Source of the DNA: Prostheceraeus crozeri | Lineage: Eukaryota > Platyhelminthes > Polycladida > Euryleptidae | Length of the DNA: 64,000 nucleotides | Direction of reading: 5' to 3' | Assembly: GCA_907163375.1 (NCBI GenBank) | Contig: CAJQUW010016925.1 | Coordinates: 248,001-312,000, forward strand | In this document: piece by piece, positions 11,080 through 22,495 of the stretch | How the letters are laid out: every line of letters starts with the position of its first letter | Numbering within the stretch: the stretch's first letter is position 1 | The notes under the pieces: generated by a model | The model's database searches: none | What the model was told of the DNA's origin: nothing | Seen by the model: only the letters and a program-made list of their open reading frames with translations | Made by a program: the position numbers and the translations under genes

Positions 11080-11560
11080 ATGATAACACGTTGCATGTCC
11101 AATTGGCCGTGATGGAGTTCCTGGATTCATTTGCAGGAAATTCATTCATGTTTTAGTTTCCCCTTTGACTGTCCTGTTTAACCGATGTTTGCAAACAGTC
11201 ACTTTTCCTTCTTAATGGAACCTAGCCAACGCTCTTCCATTGCCGCCTAAAGCTAATGGTAAGGGTAGGCCAATCTTCATCTTGCCGTTGATAAGCAAAA
11301 TTCTCATGCGCCTGATTCGCGACCATCTGCTGCCTTCAATCGACAAGAAGTTTGATTCTCGGCTGTTCGGTTTAGTCCCCAACTCTTTCGGTGGATGCAC
11401 TAACGCATTGATTTTTCTTGGTTTTACAATTTTACAGCATCTCAGTGTCAAACATTCAAGCGTCTGTAAGATCCTTGCTCCTGATTCCAAAAAAATATTA
11501 GATTCGCTCAACCCACTCGCTATACATACTTTCGTCTATAATTTTCAATGTCACCATTAA
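11080..11560 (+). mobile_element. LINE reverse transcriptase fragment (fingers)
   Basis: The plus frame gives DGVPGFICRKF, SPLTVLFNRCL, then PPKANGKGRPIFILPLISKI, SRLFGLVPNS and a degraded KAFDSL-like segment. This is the order seen at the start of a LINE reverse transcriptase (selection of the DGVP motif, WK-A-V-PLPK region, RPISLLP motif, FGF motif). At least one stop or shift lies before the main open frame (11240-11560). Palm, thumb and endonuclease are absent, so this is a dead, truncated insertion. The clade (jockey/CR1-like) is uncertain. Confidence 0.7.
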
Positions 11561-12234
11561 GTTGTTGCCATTATTTAAGCTTTTTTGAGACAGAGGTTTT
11601 AAATTGAAATGCACTTCCCTTGCATGCCATACCGCGCGTTGTACATGGATTGGTGAATAAAGTATTTTATTGTTATATTAAACATGATGAAGTAATTATG
11701 TGCAATATAAAAAACTATCGAGATTGATAGTGACAGTGACGTTGACATCAAAAATATTGTCATGCATAATCGCCTGACAATTTTATACTTGGGACCCACG
11801 AACTGGAGCACAAAGCTGGCAGTGTTACTTATAAATCTATTACAAGTAGTGTTTACATGATTTACTATTATTCATGGAGGTCATGGAGGAATCAGCGTGT
11901 TAATTGCAACTTCACTTGTGCTTTATCGACGGTCTATAAGTGATCTGAATTGATTAAGATACTTAATTTAGTTTAAAAAGGTCAAATAAAGACCAAAATG
12001 CTCCGACGGTTGATACTGCGTTTGCATTTGAGGATGAAACCATTGGCTGGATTAGACGGATACTTCAAGAGATTGGAGATTCAGATCAACTGGAACACAC
12101 AGTTGCCTTTCATCAGCGAAATCAATAATTGTAGTTCGAGAAGTAGCTTCTCGTTAGAAGAAAGATTGCTGCATCGGGGTCTGCACAGACTAATATGCTC
12201 GAATGGTCAGAACTGGCAATTGTCTTAAAAACTC
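11561..12234. other. Unrecognised DNA
   Basis: Nothing recognisable between the LINE fragment and the 3' tail of the next LINE. Confidence 0.4.
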
Positions 12235-13830
12235 TATAATTGAATAATAATAATACTGGCGCATATTTAAAAAATGGCTCAATATTAGGAATCGTGAGGC
12301 TACTCATACAAGTCATAACAAAAGTTATCACAAAATCAAAAGACAACAAATAACAAGAATTGGAGATACATTCATTCAAGTTAAAGTCAAGTATCTGTAA
12401 TCACTTGAAGCAGAGTTAAACTGAAAATCCACGAGCAAGCTTTGACATGCATACGATCAGACTGTTTTGATAAATGGATGTTCTACAAAGGGGACTTCAA
12501 AGGACTTGGAATTGGGTAGAATTCGCCGTGACAGCTGGTGGAGTGGATGTGATGGGTCATCAACCAGAGACTGAAACAGTTTAAAACTTTGTGTTATACG
12601 CAGGCTTGCCGTTGGGATGAATTTTCAGCCCAATCCCAATCCAATCCCAATGAGAACTTCCATTGGGATCCCGGTAGATACCAATCCCAATGGAAATCCC
12701 AATAGCTTGCTTCAGAGCTGAAAACGTACGCACGTTGACCCCAAGCTACATTGGGGCTTACCGCTTAGGCCCATCATATGTGCGGCTTTTTGAATTTACG
12801 AAAGCCACGGACGTAGGCCCAGGACTATACTGACCTTAATAGTAATAGGGGCTTTAATTAATTTCACACAATTATGTATAATAGACCTACTGTATGGCCA
12901 AATTTTGCATCGAGACTGTCTTCACCTAACAGCTTATGGGGTCTACGTGTGTAGCTGATATGTATGAACGAGCTGCAAACACACTTGGTATTAATTAGGC
13001 CTATATCGGATAAAGCCTGAAACAGCTCGCCACACGGGCTCTTTTTGAAGTATTGCTTCTGCGCAGCGTGACACTGCTACAACGTCATACCATTACCCGT
13101 TTCAATCAATGCCTCATACGCACGCGCAAAGCACGAGTCGAGGCAGAAGAAGGCCCCGAATTAAGCCACTAATTTTTAGCAACTAGGGAAGTGAAAGCCA
13201 TGGAGTAGGGTTAAAGCTGACTGTGTCAATTTGTGTGAATCACACTAAGAGCTCTCAATGCTCGAATTTGAGAGAGGCGAAGTCAAACGGAAGACATATC
13301 AAGATGAACTGCACAGTACAACCCGAAAACGTTTGTAACGTACTGACTAATGTCAACGACTACATGTACATTTTGTTGGGAGAGGGCTTATTGGGATCTG
13401 TTGGGATTGGGGTGGATTTTTTGGTAGCCCAATCCCAACCCAATCACAATAGCCATTGGAATATTAATTGCGATCCCAATCCCAACGGCAAGCCTGGTTA
13501 TATGTCGGTAAACAAATGATGAGCAGCTAAAACTAGAGCTTCCACATACATGTATTACTCCTCGGCAACGCGTTTGAACTTTTTCGATAGCCAGAGAATG
13601 CCGCTGCTGTAGACTCACAAATAAAGGGGAGCAGTACTCAAGTATTGTCAGTATGCAGCTGTAACAAGCACTACATAGTTGTTCTTTATTAAGAAAATGC
13701 TTCAGCTGGCGAGCATGGAGATCCGTTCTGGACTCTGTTCTTTTTTCAAATGCCTGAGGTACATTTCAGTCAATGGTGACTCTATTTTTCTGATGGATGC
13801 TAATTTTTCTCTACTATAAAATTAATTTTT
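12235..13830 (-). mobile_element. LINE 3' part (CR1/L2-like), split by a hAT MITE
   Basis: Minus-strand remnants of the C-terminal LINE region. About 13800-13505 gives a broken LEYCSPLFVSLQQRHS and LAIEKVQTRCRGVI, matching the conserved SILEYCSPLF...LEKVQRR segment. On the other side of the MITE, about 12592-12400 continues with SHPLHQLSRRILP and FIKTVLSYACQ, matching the HPLH..LP and SF-P end of such ORFs. The 3' end runs into an ATTATTATTATTCA tail near 12240. The 896-bp hAT MITE (12601-13496) interrupts the coding part. Several stops and shifts are present, so it is dead. Confidence 0.75.
12601..13496. mobile_element. hAT MITE, 896 bp, rich in CCCAAT/ATTGGG repeats
   Basis: The terminal inverted repeat CAGGCTTGCCGTTGGGAT is at the left, with its complement at the right. 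Flanking 8-bp duplications GTTATACG (12593-12600) and GTTATATG (13497-13504) differ at one base. About 110 bp inside each end is packed with CCAATCCCAATCC-type repeats in both orientations. It is non-coding. The CAG start and 8-bp TSD place it in the hAT superfamily. It is inserted into an older LINE (12235-13830). Confidence 0.9.
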
Positions 13831-15207
13831 GAGGCTGTGTATCTTAAATGTACACGACCGCGCTTGGTCGGGTTTGACAGTAGAGGATTTAACGGTCGAA
13901 ACGCGATCGTCCTGACCAAGTTCCTCTTAATGACCTCATTAAAAATAGTCAAATAATTTGTATGCATATTTTGTAGAATTTTATTTCACGTTTTAGCTTA
14001 AGGAACTAATATTAATTCTCTTACACACCTGGTAGATTTTAGATAGCGTAATCCCGCTGTGTTAGCTAGATCTGGTATTTTGATTGGAAACAGACCTGTC
14101 TTCTTATCATCTGAATGCGCAGACTGCTAAATAGGATCTTTTCAATATACAAGTGACAAACATAATTTTGAACAGAACGACTTATTCGCCAATTTATTAC
14201 ACATGAGGAGAGGAGAGCCGTGGTTTTTCTTTCTAGTAAGCATTTTTAAATTTTAGACATTTTAGGATATAAAAATTTTCTTTTAAATTATATTTTGCAC
14301 CTACTAAAATTAACTAGTCATTAGTTTTTTTTTATTTTGTTACCTTGACGCACTTTGCTACGTTGAACTTTCTTACACACATTATCAATATGGGCGTCCC
14401 AGCGCCATCTGTCATTAGCAACTGTCTATTTCTACAGTCGCGCATGCTGCAATGATAAATAGACGTGACGATTCCTCATTACTTGTGAAAACTTCCTATA
14501 ACTTATACGAAACTTCGTTTTGTATTATCTTATGGTTAACTTTTATTCGTTAGCAAATGTGCCAACTCGAATATAGGAAAATGAAGATTTTGGGTTACCG
14601 GGAAACGGATGTCTGACCCGATTCCACCGCTAGTATCCAGACTGGCTGCTGAAGAGATGTCCATCTTCTTGATTCACAATACATGTATCTGGTTGTAGAA
14701 AGTGATTTGCAAAGTTCGCAAAGTTTTAGCTGCACCTTTGTTACTGTGCACTTACTGAAATTTAATTTACATAAGAAATTGTTATCGAGATGTTTGATGT
14801 TCATGTATTGGCAAACTCCAAACTCCATTGCAATGTTTATTTGTCAACTTTATGATATGAATACAAATTTACCAGAAAGCGTTATGTTTTTCTTTTAATT
14901 CCATTATCTGCATTTTTCATAATGGTAAGTCGGTGAAAAAGTGGAAATATCACGTATCCAGGTATCTGATTCGATTTATATCCGCTTCCAAGTACTGTTC
15001 TATCCGTTTCATATCAACAGGACATCAGAAAGAATTTCAAATCTACGTGATAATCTACGGCTTAGAAAAAAGTCATTTCTAGCAAAGTGAAATGCAAGCA
15101 TAAGGAAAGTTGTTTAATACTTCATGGCAACGAAATATGTTCAGAAGATTGAAGTACAGAAATTCAAAAAGTCAATGCAAAATTCAACTACTTCAAGTGG
15201 ACTGTTC
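13831..15207. other. Unrecognised DNA
   Basis: No gene or repeat is seen. The open frames at 14595-14828 and 14683-14898 overlap on opposite strands and match nothing I recognise. Confidence 0.4.
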
Positions 15208-15209
15208 TA

Positions 15210-15640
15210 CACTGCAAACCATTGACTGACAATTGACCGACATTTATCCTACAAAATCTTTTTTGTCGGTCATTGTTAGTTCTTGTAGGATGATTGCCAC
15301 TGAGCACCTACAATATCGGACAAAAAACGACAAAATGAATAGCAATGAATTATAAATTAACTTTTATCAAAATGTAGATAATTAATCAAACTATGTAAAA
15401 ATAAATCATGGTTTTGCCACACAATAATACAGATTGCCCAAAAGTCAGGCAATCACTAATCGAAAAAATCAATCAATATTCAACAGTTTTTGCTTAGTTA
15501 ATTTACATACAAAGCATATGTTTTGATGTCGGTGGAGAACCTACAAATGCGTCGGATCTCGCAGGATATTGGAGGTGACAATCGTCGGTTGATTTTGTCA
15601 GTAATTTTGTAGGATAATTGTCGGTCTACGGTTTACAGTG
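15210..15640. mobile_element. EnSpm/CACTA-like MITE, 431 bp, TA flanks
   Basis: Termini are CACTGCAAACC and the complement of CACTGTAAACC, flanked by TA on both sides (15208-15209, 15641-15642). Inside each end are repeated ATCCTACAAAAT and CCGACA words in inverted order. CACTG termini with a 2-bp duplication are typical of animal EnSpm elements. It is non-coding. A smaller CACTG element lies at 19211-19433. Confidence 0.75.
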
Positions 15641-15642
15641 TA

Positions 15643-18600
15643 ATGCATCTTAAATACTGTATAAGCATATTTATTGTCTCAGCAGCCTACAACTCTTAAA
15701 GAATACCATCTATCCTGATGCTGCTATTTTGTGCCATCATACTCATCTCGATGCTTTTTTTTATCAAAGCATACATTTTCTACTTCTGCTACTTCTGTTG
15801 CTGCTTTATCGCTTCAAAAACCGATTTACAAGAAGACTAGAGTGTTTGAATTTAATATAAATTTGCTCCGAATTCGAAATTTTAGATTGCTGCAGAGGCA
15901 CTGTCCGTCCCTTTTGTCCGATAGTTTGACTCTTTCTCGACTCCAACGTCGGAAATTTCCTCCGCTCTATCATTTCCTGGAAATATTGCTCTTAATCGGC
16001 TGTGGTTGAAATTTATTGCACAAGACAAAGTAGGAAATCTTGAAATGGACAAGCAACCTCCATGTAAGCCTGAACAGTGTGTTGGTGAGACATCATTCTG
16101 AAGCCAGCAAACAGCTTCTTTCCTATCTACTAATGAAGACAAATCATATGCATCGCCGAATTCATGCACGAATGATATCCAGACAGTTGTATGACAGAGT
16201 TTCATCGTTGCCACATCATCACATACTCGATCATTAGCTCATGCTGGTTGTGACATCCTTTTAGTACATTTCTTGATTGCGGATTAAATAGCTGTGCTGA
16301 AGGTTTAACGTCACTGCTGCCCATAATCTGGGCTTACCCCTTAATATTCGGCCTGTGTGCTAATTGATTATTTCGCTGCAATGTGGAATTCCTCCTTTCG
16401 AAACACGTGTGCATGCATATACAGCATGTAGGCCTACGCCTAATCTTAATTTACGCAATTGTCATTGAGGTCAAAACTAAACTTAATAAAGGATCCAAGA
16501 TTTCACATATACAGATAGTCTTACTTTCGTCCTTTTCTGTTCATGAAGTTGACTGTATACTTACTTATGAAGTAGGCCAATACTTACAGTATATAGCAGC
16601 TTAAGTCAACATGTATCTTATATATTTATATCAACACTTGCACATTGCATTAAGTCGAACACAAAGTAACAAATGACGGATGAGTCTACGTAGATGTTGC
16701 ATGTCAAACATTTAGTGATGTATTGAAGAAACACAACAAACATGTCCATTTCGGCAGCTCGCATGATACGGCGCATTCAAATCAGTTCCACAGGTTGCGA
16801 AATTGTACGTATTCTAACTACTGTAACAAGCATGCACAAGCTTGAGTGCAATTATGCGAACTCCTGCTCTTTACGTAGGCCTATTGATTGTAACGGAAAA
16901 AATTAAGATACTTCTGTGAACTAGTTAAGTGATTTAAAATATTTAAATGCGACGAAAATGAAGGAAATTGTTGCTATGAACGAATTCAATATTCTCTCAA
17001 TTTAACTTTAGCTTTGTTGATACCATGTGTTTGATATGCGGTTGTGTTCAGGCTTCGCCAGGATTTACACAGCAATTTCTAAGGCTTGCATTGAAATAAT
17101 TCATGGTGTATTTCAAATTTAGACTTTGCCTTCTAGCAATTTTCATTATCTATTTTCATGACGACTCAACACACTTACATCCAATGACTGAACCAATTTT
17201 CATGCTAGAAATTCGAGCAATTTTTTGAAGCACCCTTCCCTGCTACTTCCTATATGTAGTTGTGTTTTGTCATGATACACATGACAATAGCGAATTATTT
17301 GAGGTCCTTTTTGTAGTTGATATACCTACTTACGTTATTCCATAAATGTGACAGTCTACAAAATTTCTAATAGACGCTCGCATTAATAATAGCAAATATG
17401 CATTCCAAAATGAAAGGTTACAACGGAAAATTGTCCAATAACTTAATGTGTAGTTACTGAACGGCAGTCTAGTGAGCTGTGCCGTAACGCTTTGATATCT
17501 TGATTGTTCAAAAATGTCATTTTAATAACTGATATTAACTGATACCTGATATAGCAGACAGCTGATATTAGAATATTAATAAAAAGATAATTTTCAGAGG
17601 TGTTGGCAATAATGAAATTTTGACAATCTAAAAAATTCGAAAATTTTTGCACCATGAAAAAGATATCGGGGAAGTTCACACTATCTGTAAATTTTCATCA
17701 CAAAACCTCGTCGTTTCTATGTTGAAGCTCTCCATCTGTGATAATGTTTACTTGTACTTCGGGAGGACTACTGTTCAAAAGTACCCACTTAAAAAAGTGG
17801 CATACATGTCAAAATAACTTATGAAACATCAGGATTCTCTTGGTATAATGCTGAAAATTGAATTACAACTTCATCGCGAAATTTGCAGTCTAAAATAAAT
17901 TTATTTAAGGCTTTTTGTCAATAAAGATCAATTTAGTGTCGCATGGTACTTATTACTGTTCCGCAAGTAGTAATATATTGACATTTAGGAGTCAAACTTA
18001 CAATACGGAATTCGACTTTAGCACACGGAAGTCTAAGGCACTTCATAAATAATCAACAAGTATACAGCCATCAATAATTATCGATTTTGAAATTAAGCGT
18101 GTTATCAATCCGAAAAAATAACACATTATAATTCATGAAAGCAAATGTTGTTATATATAAGTCAACATGGTCGCATACGAGATATCATTTTGATTAAAAT
18201 GAAGATAAGCAACTTGGTTCATGGTGTTGCTAGGTTGTTTGGAATCGTGTGAATGTTACTTTGCAAGTAGTATGGGTTAATGTAATGGGGAACCTTCCTT
18301 TCTCAAATCATTGGTCAAAAGCTTCCCTTCTCGTGTCTGAGAATGTCTGAGAAATGAAGGTAAGAACACAAAATATTAACTTTTGATATTTAGAGTTAAC
18401 ATATTGCTATTTCTACACTGAAATTATATGCATTCATGAATACTAAATAGATTTGCATCCGACGAATTTTTGTTTTTACTTAAAAAGTTTGATCCACCCT
18501 GTAAGTGGCAGATTTGTTCGATTACTTGCCGATCTAAAAATTGAACATCTCGATGGACCCTTTGATGAAGCGTTCATTCAACACATGCAGGCATCCAGTC

Positions 18601-18670
18601 TCCGAGGCCACATCGATTTGTCAAGAACATGAAAAGAACGGATTGGCAGTCGCTTCAAAGGAAAACTTAC
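15643..18670. other. Unrecognised DNA, 3 kb, downstream of globin exon 2
   Basis: This is where globin exon 3 would be expected, but no minus-strand G/H-helix exon with an acceptor could be recognised by eye. Open frames at 15731-16009, 15882-16214 and 17443-17679 have no recognisable domain. A short hairpin, CCACTTAAAAAAGTGG, lies near 17785. Confidence 0.4.
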
Positions 18671-18896
18671 CGGAACAAGTTGAGGGATGGCTCGGAACTT
18701 GAAATGCTTTAATCCCACATCAATCATAATCTCAGAGACTTTTCGAGGATCATCGAGGCGTGCAATGACCTTGTCAATGACAGTCATCACCTTGAGACCA
18801 TGCGATAAAAATCGGGGAGTGTACTCTACATCAGCGTACTTCTCCTGTCGATGCTTCGGAAATGTATCCCTGAAGTCTCCATGTTTCTCGAACATT
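18671..18896 (-). CDS. Globin gene, exon 2 (CD to early G region, heme-binding)
   Basis: A 226-bp exon with clean borders: acceptor TTTACAG before 18896 and donor GTAAGT starting at 18670. It encodes the heme pocket of a globin: MFEKHGDFRDTFPKH (C helix/CD1 Phe), LSHGLKVMTVIDKVIARLDD (E helix with distal His in SHG), and IMIDVGLKHFKFR (F helix with proximal His). The exon begins with the third base of a codon (phase 2) and ends in phase 0, matching the ancient globin introns B12.2 and G7.0. The first base completes the Glu codon begun at the end of exon 1 (51081). The product is expected to be an intracellular heme protein binding O2 or NO. This is a host gene, with no sign of decay. Confidence 0.93.
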
Positions 18897-19210
18897 CTGT
18901 AAAGTTAAGATCAATTAGTAGAATAAACAGACTTTGACGTTGAAACCGTAGAAAAACGTAAAAATGATTAAAGTCATCTTCTCCTACCTCCCACTGACGG
19001 TAATGATTAATCTGACGGCTGTTCTAATCCCCACTGTCTTTGTTCGCACTATATCTCATTCGATGAAAAGACTCGAATCATGGGAACTCTCATTTTCATA
19101 ATTTTTTTCATAATCCTGACGGATGAAAGTCCAATCAATTATTTATATCTCAAGAGCTTAAATCAACCTGATTTCTGTCACTCGCACGTGATTTTCCGCT
19201 TTCTCATGAA

Positions 19211-19433
19211 CACTGCAAATTGAAAAGGTCTAACACGGTGTATATGTGGGTCTAGTGATGGTTCTAATCCTATTTTTTATAGGAGTATAGACCCCTGTGT
19301 TATTTTTCTAGTCATCATACATCAGATAGCAACCATGCTCGCTATGTGTGATACATGGATATCTAAAACATTGAAGTCAATTTTAAGTTTAGACCGACAA
19401 TTGCGCCTTGTTAGACCTTTTCAACTTACAGTG
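19211..19433. mobile_element. EnSpm/CACTA-like MITE, 223 bp
   Basis: Termini are CACTGCAAATTGAAAAGG and the complement of CACTGTAAGTTGAAAAGG, extending to ~25 bp of terminal inverted repeat. The flanks are AA on both sides, a 2-bp duplication. It shares the CACTG-Y-AA start with the element at 15210-15640, but its interior differs. It is non-coding. Confidence 0.75.
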
Positions 19434-20043
19434 AATTAGTGATCTGAGTGATTTAACCAATTTATTTAGCGGTTTTCAAAGTCATCCATGCCAGAATGGA
19501 ACTGGCAAATTCTCGAACCACAAGATGATAAAATAAATGGCTGCCACTGGAATTGCAATACAAAGATCTATATTCAGATTGGCATTGACTGTGTATTTGA
19601 AATATGTGTTGAAAAAGCTAGCTCACATGTATCTGTTGCAACATGCTCATATTACATATGATCAATGTGTCTGGATGCAAACAATGATGAATTCCTTTCA
19701 TCTGACCTGTGTGCTGGTCGATCGGTTGTGTGCTCTGTCAGATGAAGTGATTTGCAGTTAATTTGAAGGCTTCCCTGAATCAATTTCTGTCGAGTTTTCT
19801 CTGGTTGGATCCATAGCTTGCCTTCATCGCTTTGTGCTCTCAGTGTTCGCCGATTCTCCTTGAATATCCTATTATATCGTCGAAAAACATCATTTCTTTT
19901 AGGATCAATCCAAACCATAGAGTGCTGTTCATTCGTTCTCTTTCCACTGTGACTTTGTACGTGAAAGCTATTTCGTCATCAGACACGCGCAGTTTTCTAA
20001 GAAGTTGGTTTTCAAAGGTGCGGTTGAAACCTTGTTTCTTATA
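19434..20043. other. Unrecognised DNA in globin intron
   Basis: Overlapping open frames on both strands (19537-19761 and 19652-19918) have no recognisable domain. Nothing else is seen. Confidence 0.4.
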
Positions 20044-20650
20044 GGTTATCTCCCCCCAAGGTTTTCAAATTTATCTAAAATCTGTAAAAATAAATCAATC
20101 GTGACCAAACTTTAGGTAAACGTACTTAAGCTCATTTTCTACCCACAAACATAATTGTATGGAAATTGGACAAGTACTTCTTGTATGAGAGATGACAACG
20201 TGAAGTGTAGCGATGTCAGCTGCTTGATCTGACTTCGTCTGTTCGACGCATTATCGCTACTCGTGTGTGCATTGTTCTCTCTCCCTTTTCGTCTCATCCG
20301 CTGCTATTTGAAATTTTCCCACGACCACTACTTTGCCACACCTTTTTAGGAAGCATATTAATGTGAGGGATGTGGCCTGGTCATCATCGCTTCATGAGTT
20401 GTTGAGAAATTACTTTGTCAACCTCAAGTGCTTTCTGCTCCGACGGTGAGGTCATCAGAAGTCAGATCAAGCTGCCGGCATCGCTGCATTTCAAGTTATC
20501 GCTCCTAATTGAAAAAGTACTTGTCCGATTTGCCTAAATTTTGGTATGTGGGTAGAGAATAACCTCACTTACGTGTGCTTAAAGTTTTGTGACGATTGAT
20601 TTATTTCTGCGGATTTTAGACAAATTTGAAAACGTGGAGGGGAGATAACC
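20044..20650. mobile_element. Foldback MITE with GGTTATCTCC termini, 607 bp
   Basis: The left end, GGTTATCTCCCCCCAAGG, and the complementary right end, GGGGAGATAACC, start inverted arms of about 190 bp each. The arms also share TTTTCAAATTTATCTAAAATC-like and GATCTGACTTC-like words. The spacer of ~230 bp is unique. No clear target duplication is seen, so the superfamily is open. It is non-coding. Confidence 0.8.
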
Positions 20651-20675
20651 CATAAGTACCGAAACCTTCACAGGT

Positions 20676-20757
20676 CGTCGTGTCATGGTGGTGTGAGGGC
20701 TTAGAAGCCTGACAACGTTGCTTACAGACTTGGTTCGAATCCCGCACAGCCCTTTTT
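20676..20757 (+). repeat. tRNA-like Pol III promoter (SINE or tRNA relic)
   Basis: A perfect B box, GGTTCGAATCC (20732-20742), lies about 50 bp after an A-box-like TGGTGGTGTGAGG. A TTTTT run (20753-20757), a Pol III terminator, follows. Acceptor and T-stem pairing are poor, so it is not a functional tRNA; a tRNA-derived SINE head is more likely. It sits 26 bp after the end of the foldback MITE. Confidence 0.45.
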
Positions 20758-20934
20758 CCCTTTGTGAAGATTGATTGTTCAGGAAGACAAATTCACGCAA
20801 ACAAAGTGATGCCGGAAGTGTTTCGTGTCGGGCTTACATTCTTTCTATTGATGGTGAAAGCATTTCATGTGGTTTTTGCTCTAATGTTTTTCATTTAAAG
20901 AAGTGAAAAAGAACAAAGAAGTGAAAAAAGAAAT

Positions 20935-22495
20935 AATGTTATGGCGTTTGGTGTCACTGAAAGCACTGTCAATGAGAAGATTGATGAGCACAGCGATGAG
21001 AAGATACTCGGTTATCTGTGTTCGTGCATCAACATTGCTAGATGGGGCATCACCTCTTTCAGAAGACTCATAAACCGTGATCATTACGAGTGAAGTTCTC
21101 AAATTCTGATGTTAAACGTGATTGTCTACGTCACTCTCGAGCATTTCGAAAAGTTTCTATTCGGCCTTTTCAGTCTGCTGCGATTAGAAATGATCTAACA
21201 CCTGCGCAGGTGACGGCTGATAGAAAGTTGCTTCAGGAATTTCATCGAGGAAAGGATTTAGGCGAAAACGTCATTCTTAAAATGGGTAAGATTGTGTCCT
21301 AATTTGACAATCAGTATTGACAACATCATAAGAGATCATCTAATGATCGAATATCCTGCCATCTATTTGTGTTGCAAATGCTCGTGCTATAAGCAATACG
21401 TTTGATGAACTTGTTCTTCTTGTGTCATAATTATCTCCTGCCTTTATTTGTATTACCGAAAGTTGGTTTGACAACACCATTTCCGATGATTCGATCTATA
21501 AAATCGAATAAAATAAAATCGATCTATGTAATTACTGTATTTTCCGTGTATGCCGTGTAAGCCTATTGAAAGGTGGTGGCATTTGTTCATATATTAAGAA
21601 TAGTGTTTACATGTAATTTAAGATGTTATATTCCAAATCCGAAAATGATGATGTTGAACTTTTGATGCTCCATATTACGAAATGTTCTTCTCGTTTTCTG
21701 GCAATTATTTTGCATTTTCCACATGGCCGGCAGTCCAGATGTGAAACTTGTGATTATGTATTGAATTCTATTGATCAGCATCTTATTTATAATTCGTCAC
21801 TGACGGACAGGCTTATTTGTGGTGACTTTAACCATGTTGATGAATCAATTTTTCAGTCAAATTTCAATCTGACTAATGTTGTTGTGAATCCTACAAAAAA
21901 GGTGCATGTCTTGACTTAATCCTCATTTCTGACAATTGGCTGCAATACTATTGCGATGCTATTTTCCTAAAGCCCGAACTAAATTTTGAGACAGAGCTTT
22001 CATATGTTCATGTTAAGGACTTTAGAAGTTAATATTTGTCGTCGTCCATTATGTATCTTGAGTCTGTAAATTGGACAGGACTTTTCAAAATGAAGTTTAA
22101 ATACAGCAGTGACAGAATTCTTTCGCCAATTTCGGCATGCTTTGTCCTTGCTACCTGTGAATATCATTAAGGTATCAAAGAAAGACAAGCCGTGGATAAC
22201 CTCGACAATCAAAGTGCACATACAATTTAAATAAAAGATACTGTGCCTGCAGACAGAGGAAGTGGGAATTACATCGTCATTTTCGTGATAAAGTGAACAA
22301 CGCTATCGATGAAGCCAAGCAGTCTTGGGGCTCTCGAGTCATTACGGAGAATAAATCGCTTTGGGATATCTACAAGAAAGTGATAAAAGTTGCTTCAAAT
22401 GATGATTGGCTTATCAACTGTGCTTCTGGCAAAAATGTCAGTGAAATCGTTGATCGCCAAATACATCAAACCGACATATATCAGACAGTTTCTTC
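20935..22495 (+). mobile_element. CR1/L2-like LINE: ORF1 and endonuclease remnants
   Basis: ORF1 remnants cover 20935-21302. VMAFGVTESTVNEKIDEHSD and a FRRL segment are followed, after a frameshift near 21090, by VKFSNSDVKRDCLRHSRAF, NDLTPAQVTADRKLLQE and a final GKIVS stop. This is the usual end of such ORF1 proteins. The apurinic-type endonuclease remnants follow (about 21330-21990): FICITESWFDNTISDDS, GGGICSYIKN, LICGDFNHVDESIF. The EN-RT linker (about 22000-22500) has KDKPWITSTIK and AIDEAKQSW. Multiple stops and shifts are present. The reverse transcriptase is absent here; a PLE begins instead, and a LINE C-terminus resumes at 24135. Confidence 0.8.

Noticed and set aside
15731-16214. 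Possible gene at overlapping open frames
   Set aside because: Frames on opposite strands, no domain and no splice or promoter evidence.
18578-18670. Extension of the globin exon 2 frame to 18578
   Set aside because: Globin similarity stops at the GTAAGT donor at 18670; the rest is intron read-through.
20676-20757. Functional tRNA gene
   Set aside because: The B box is perfect, but acceptor and T stems do not pair, so a SINE or relic is more likely.
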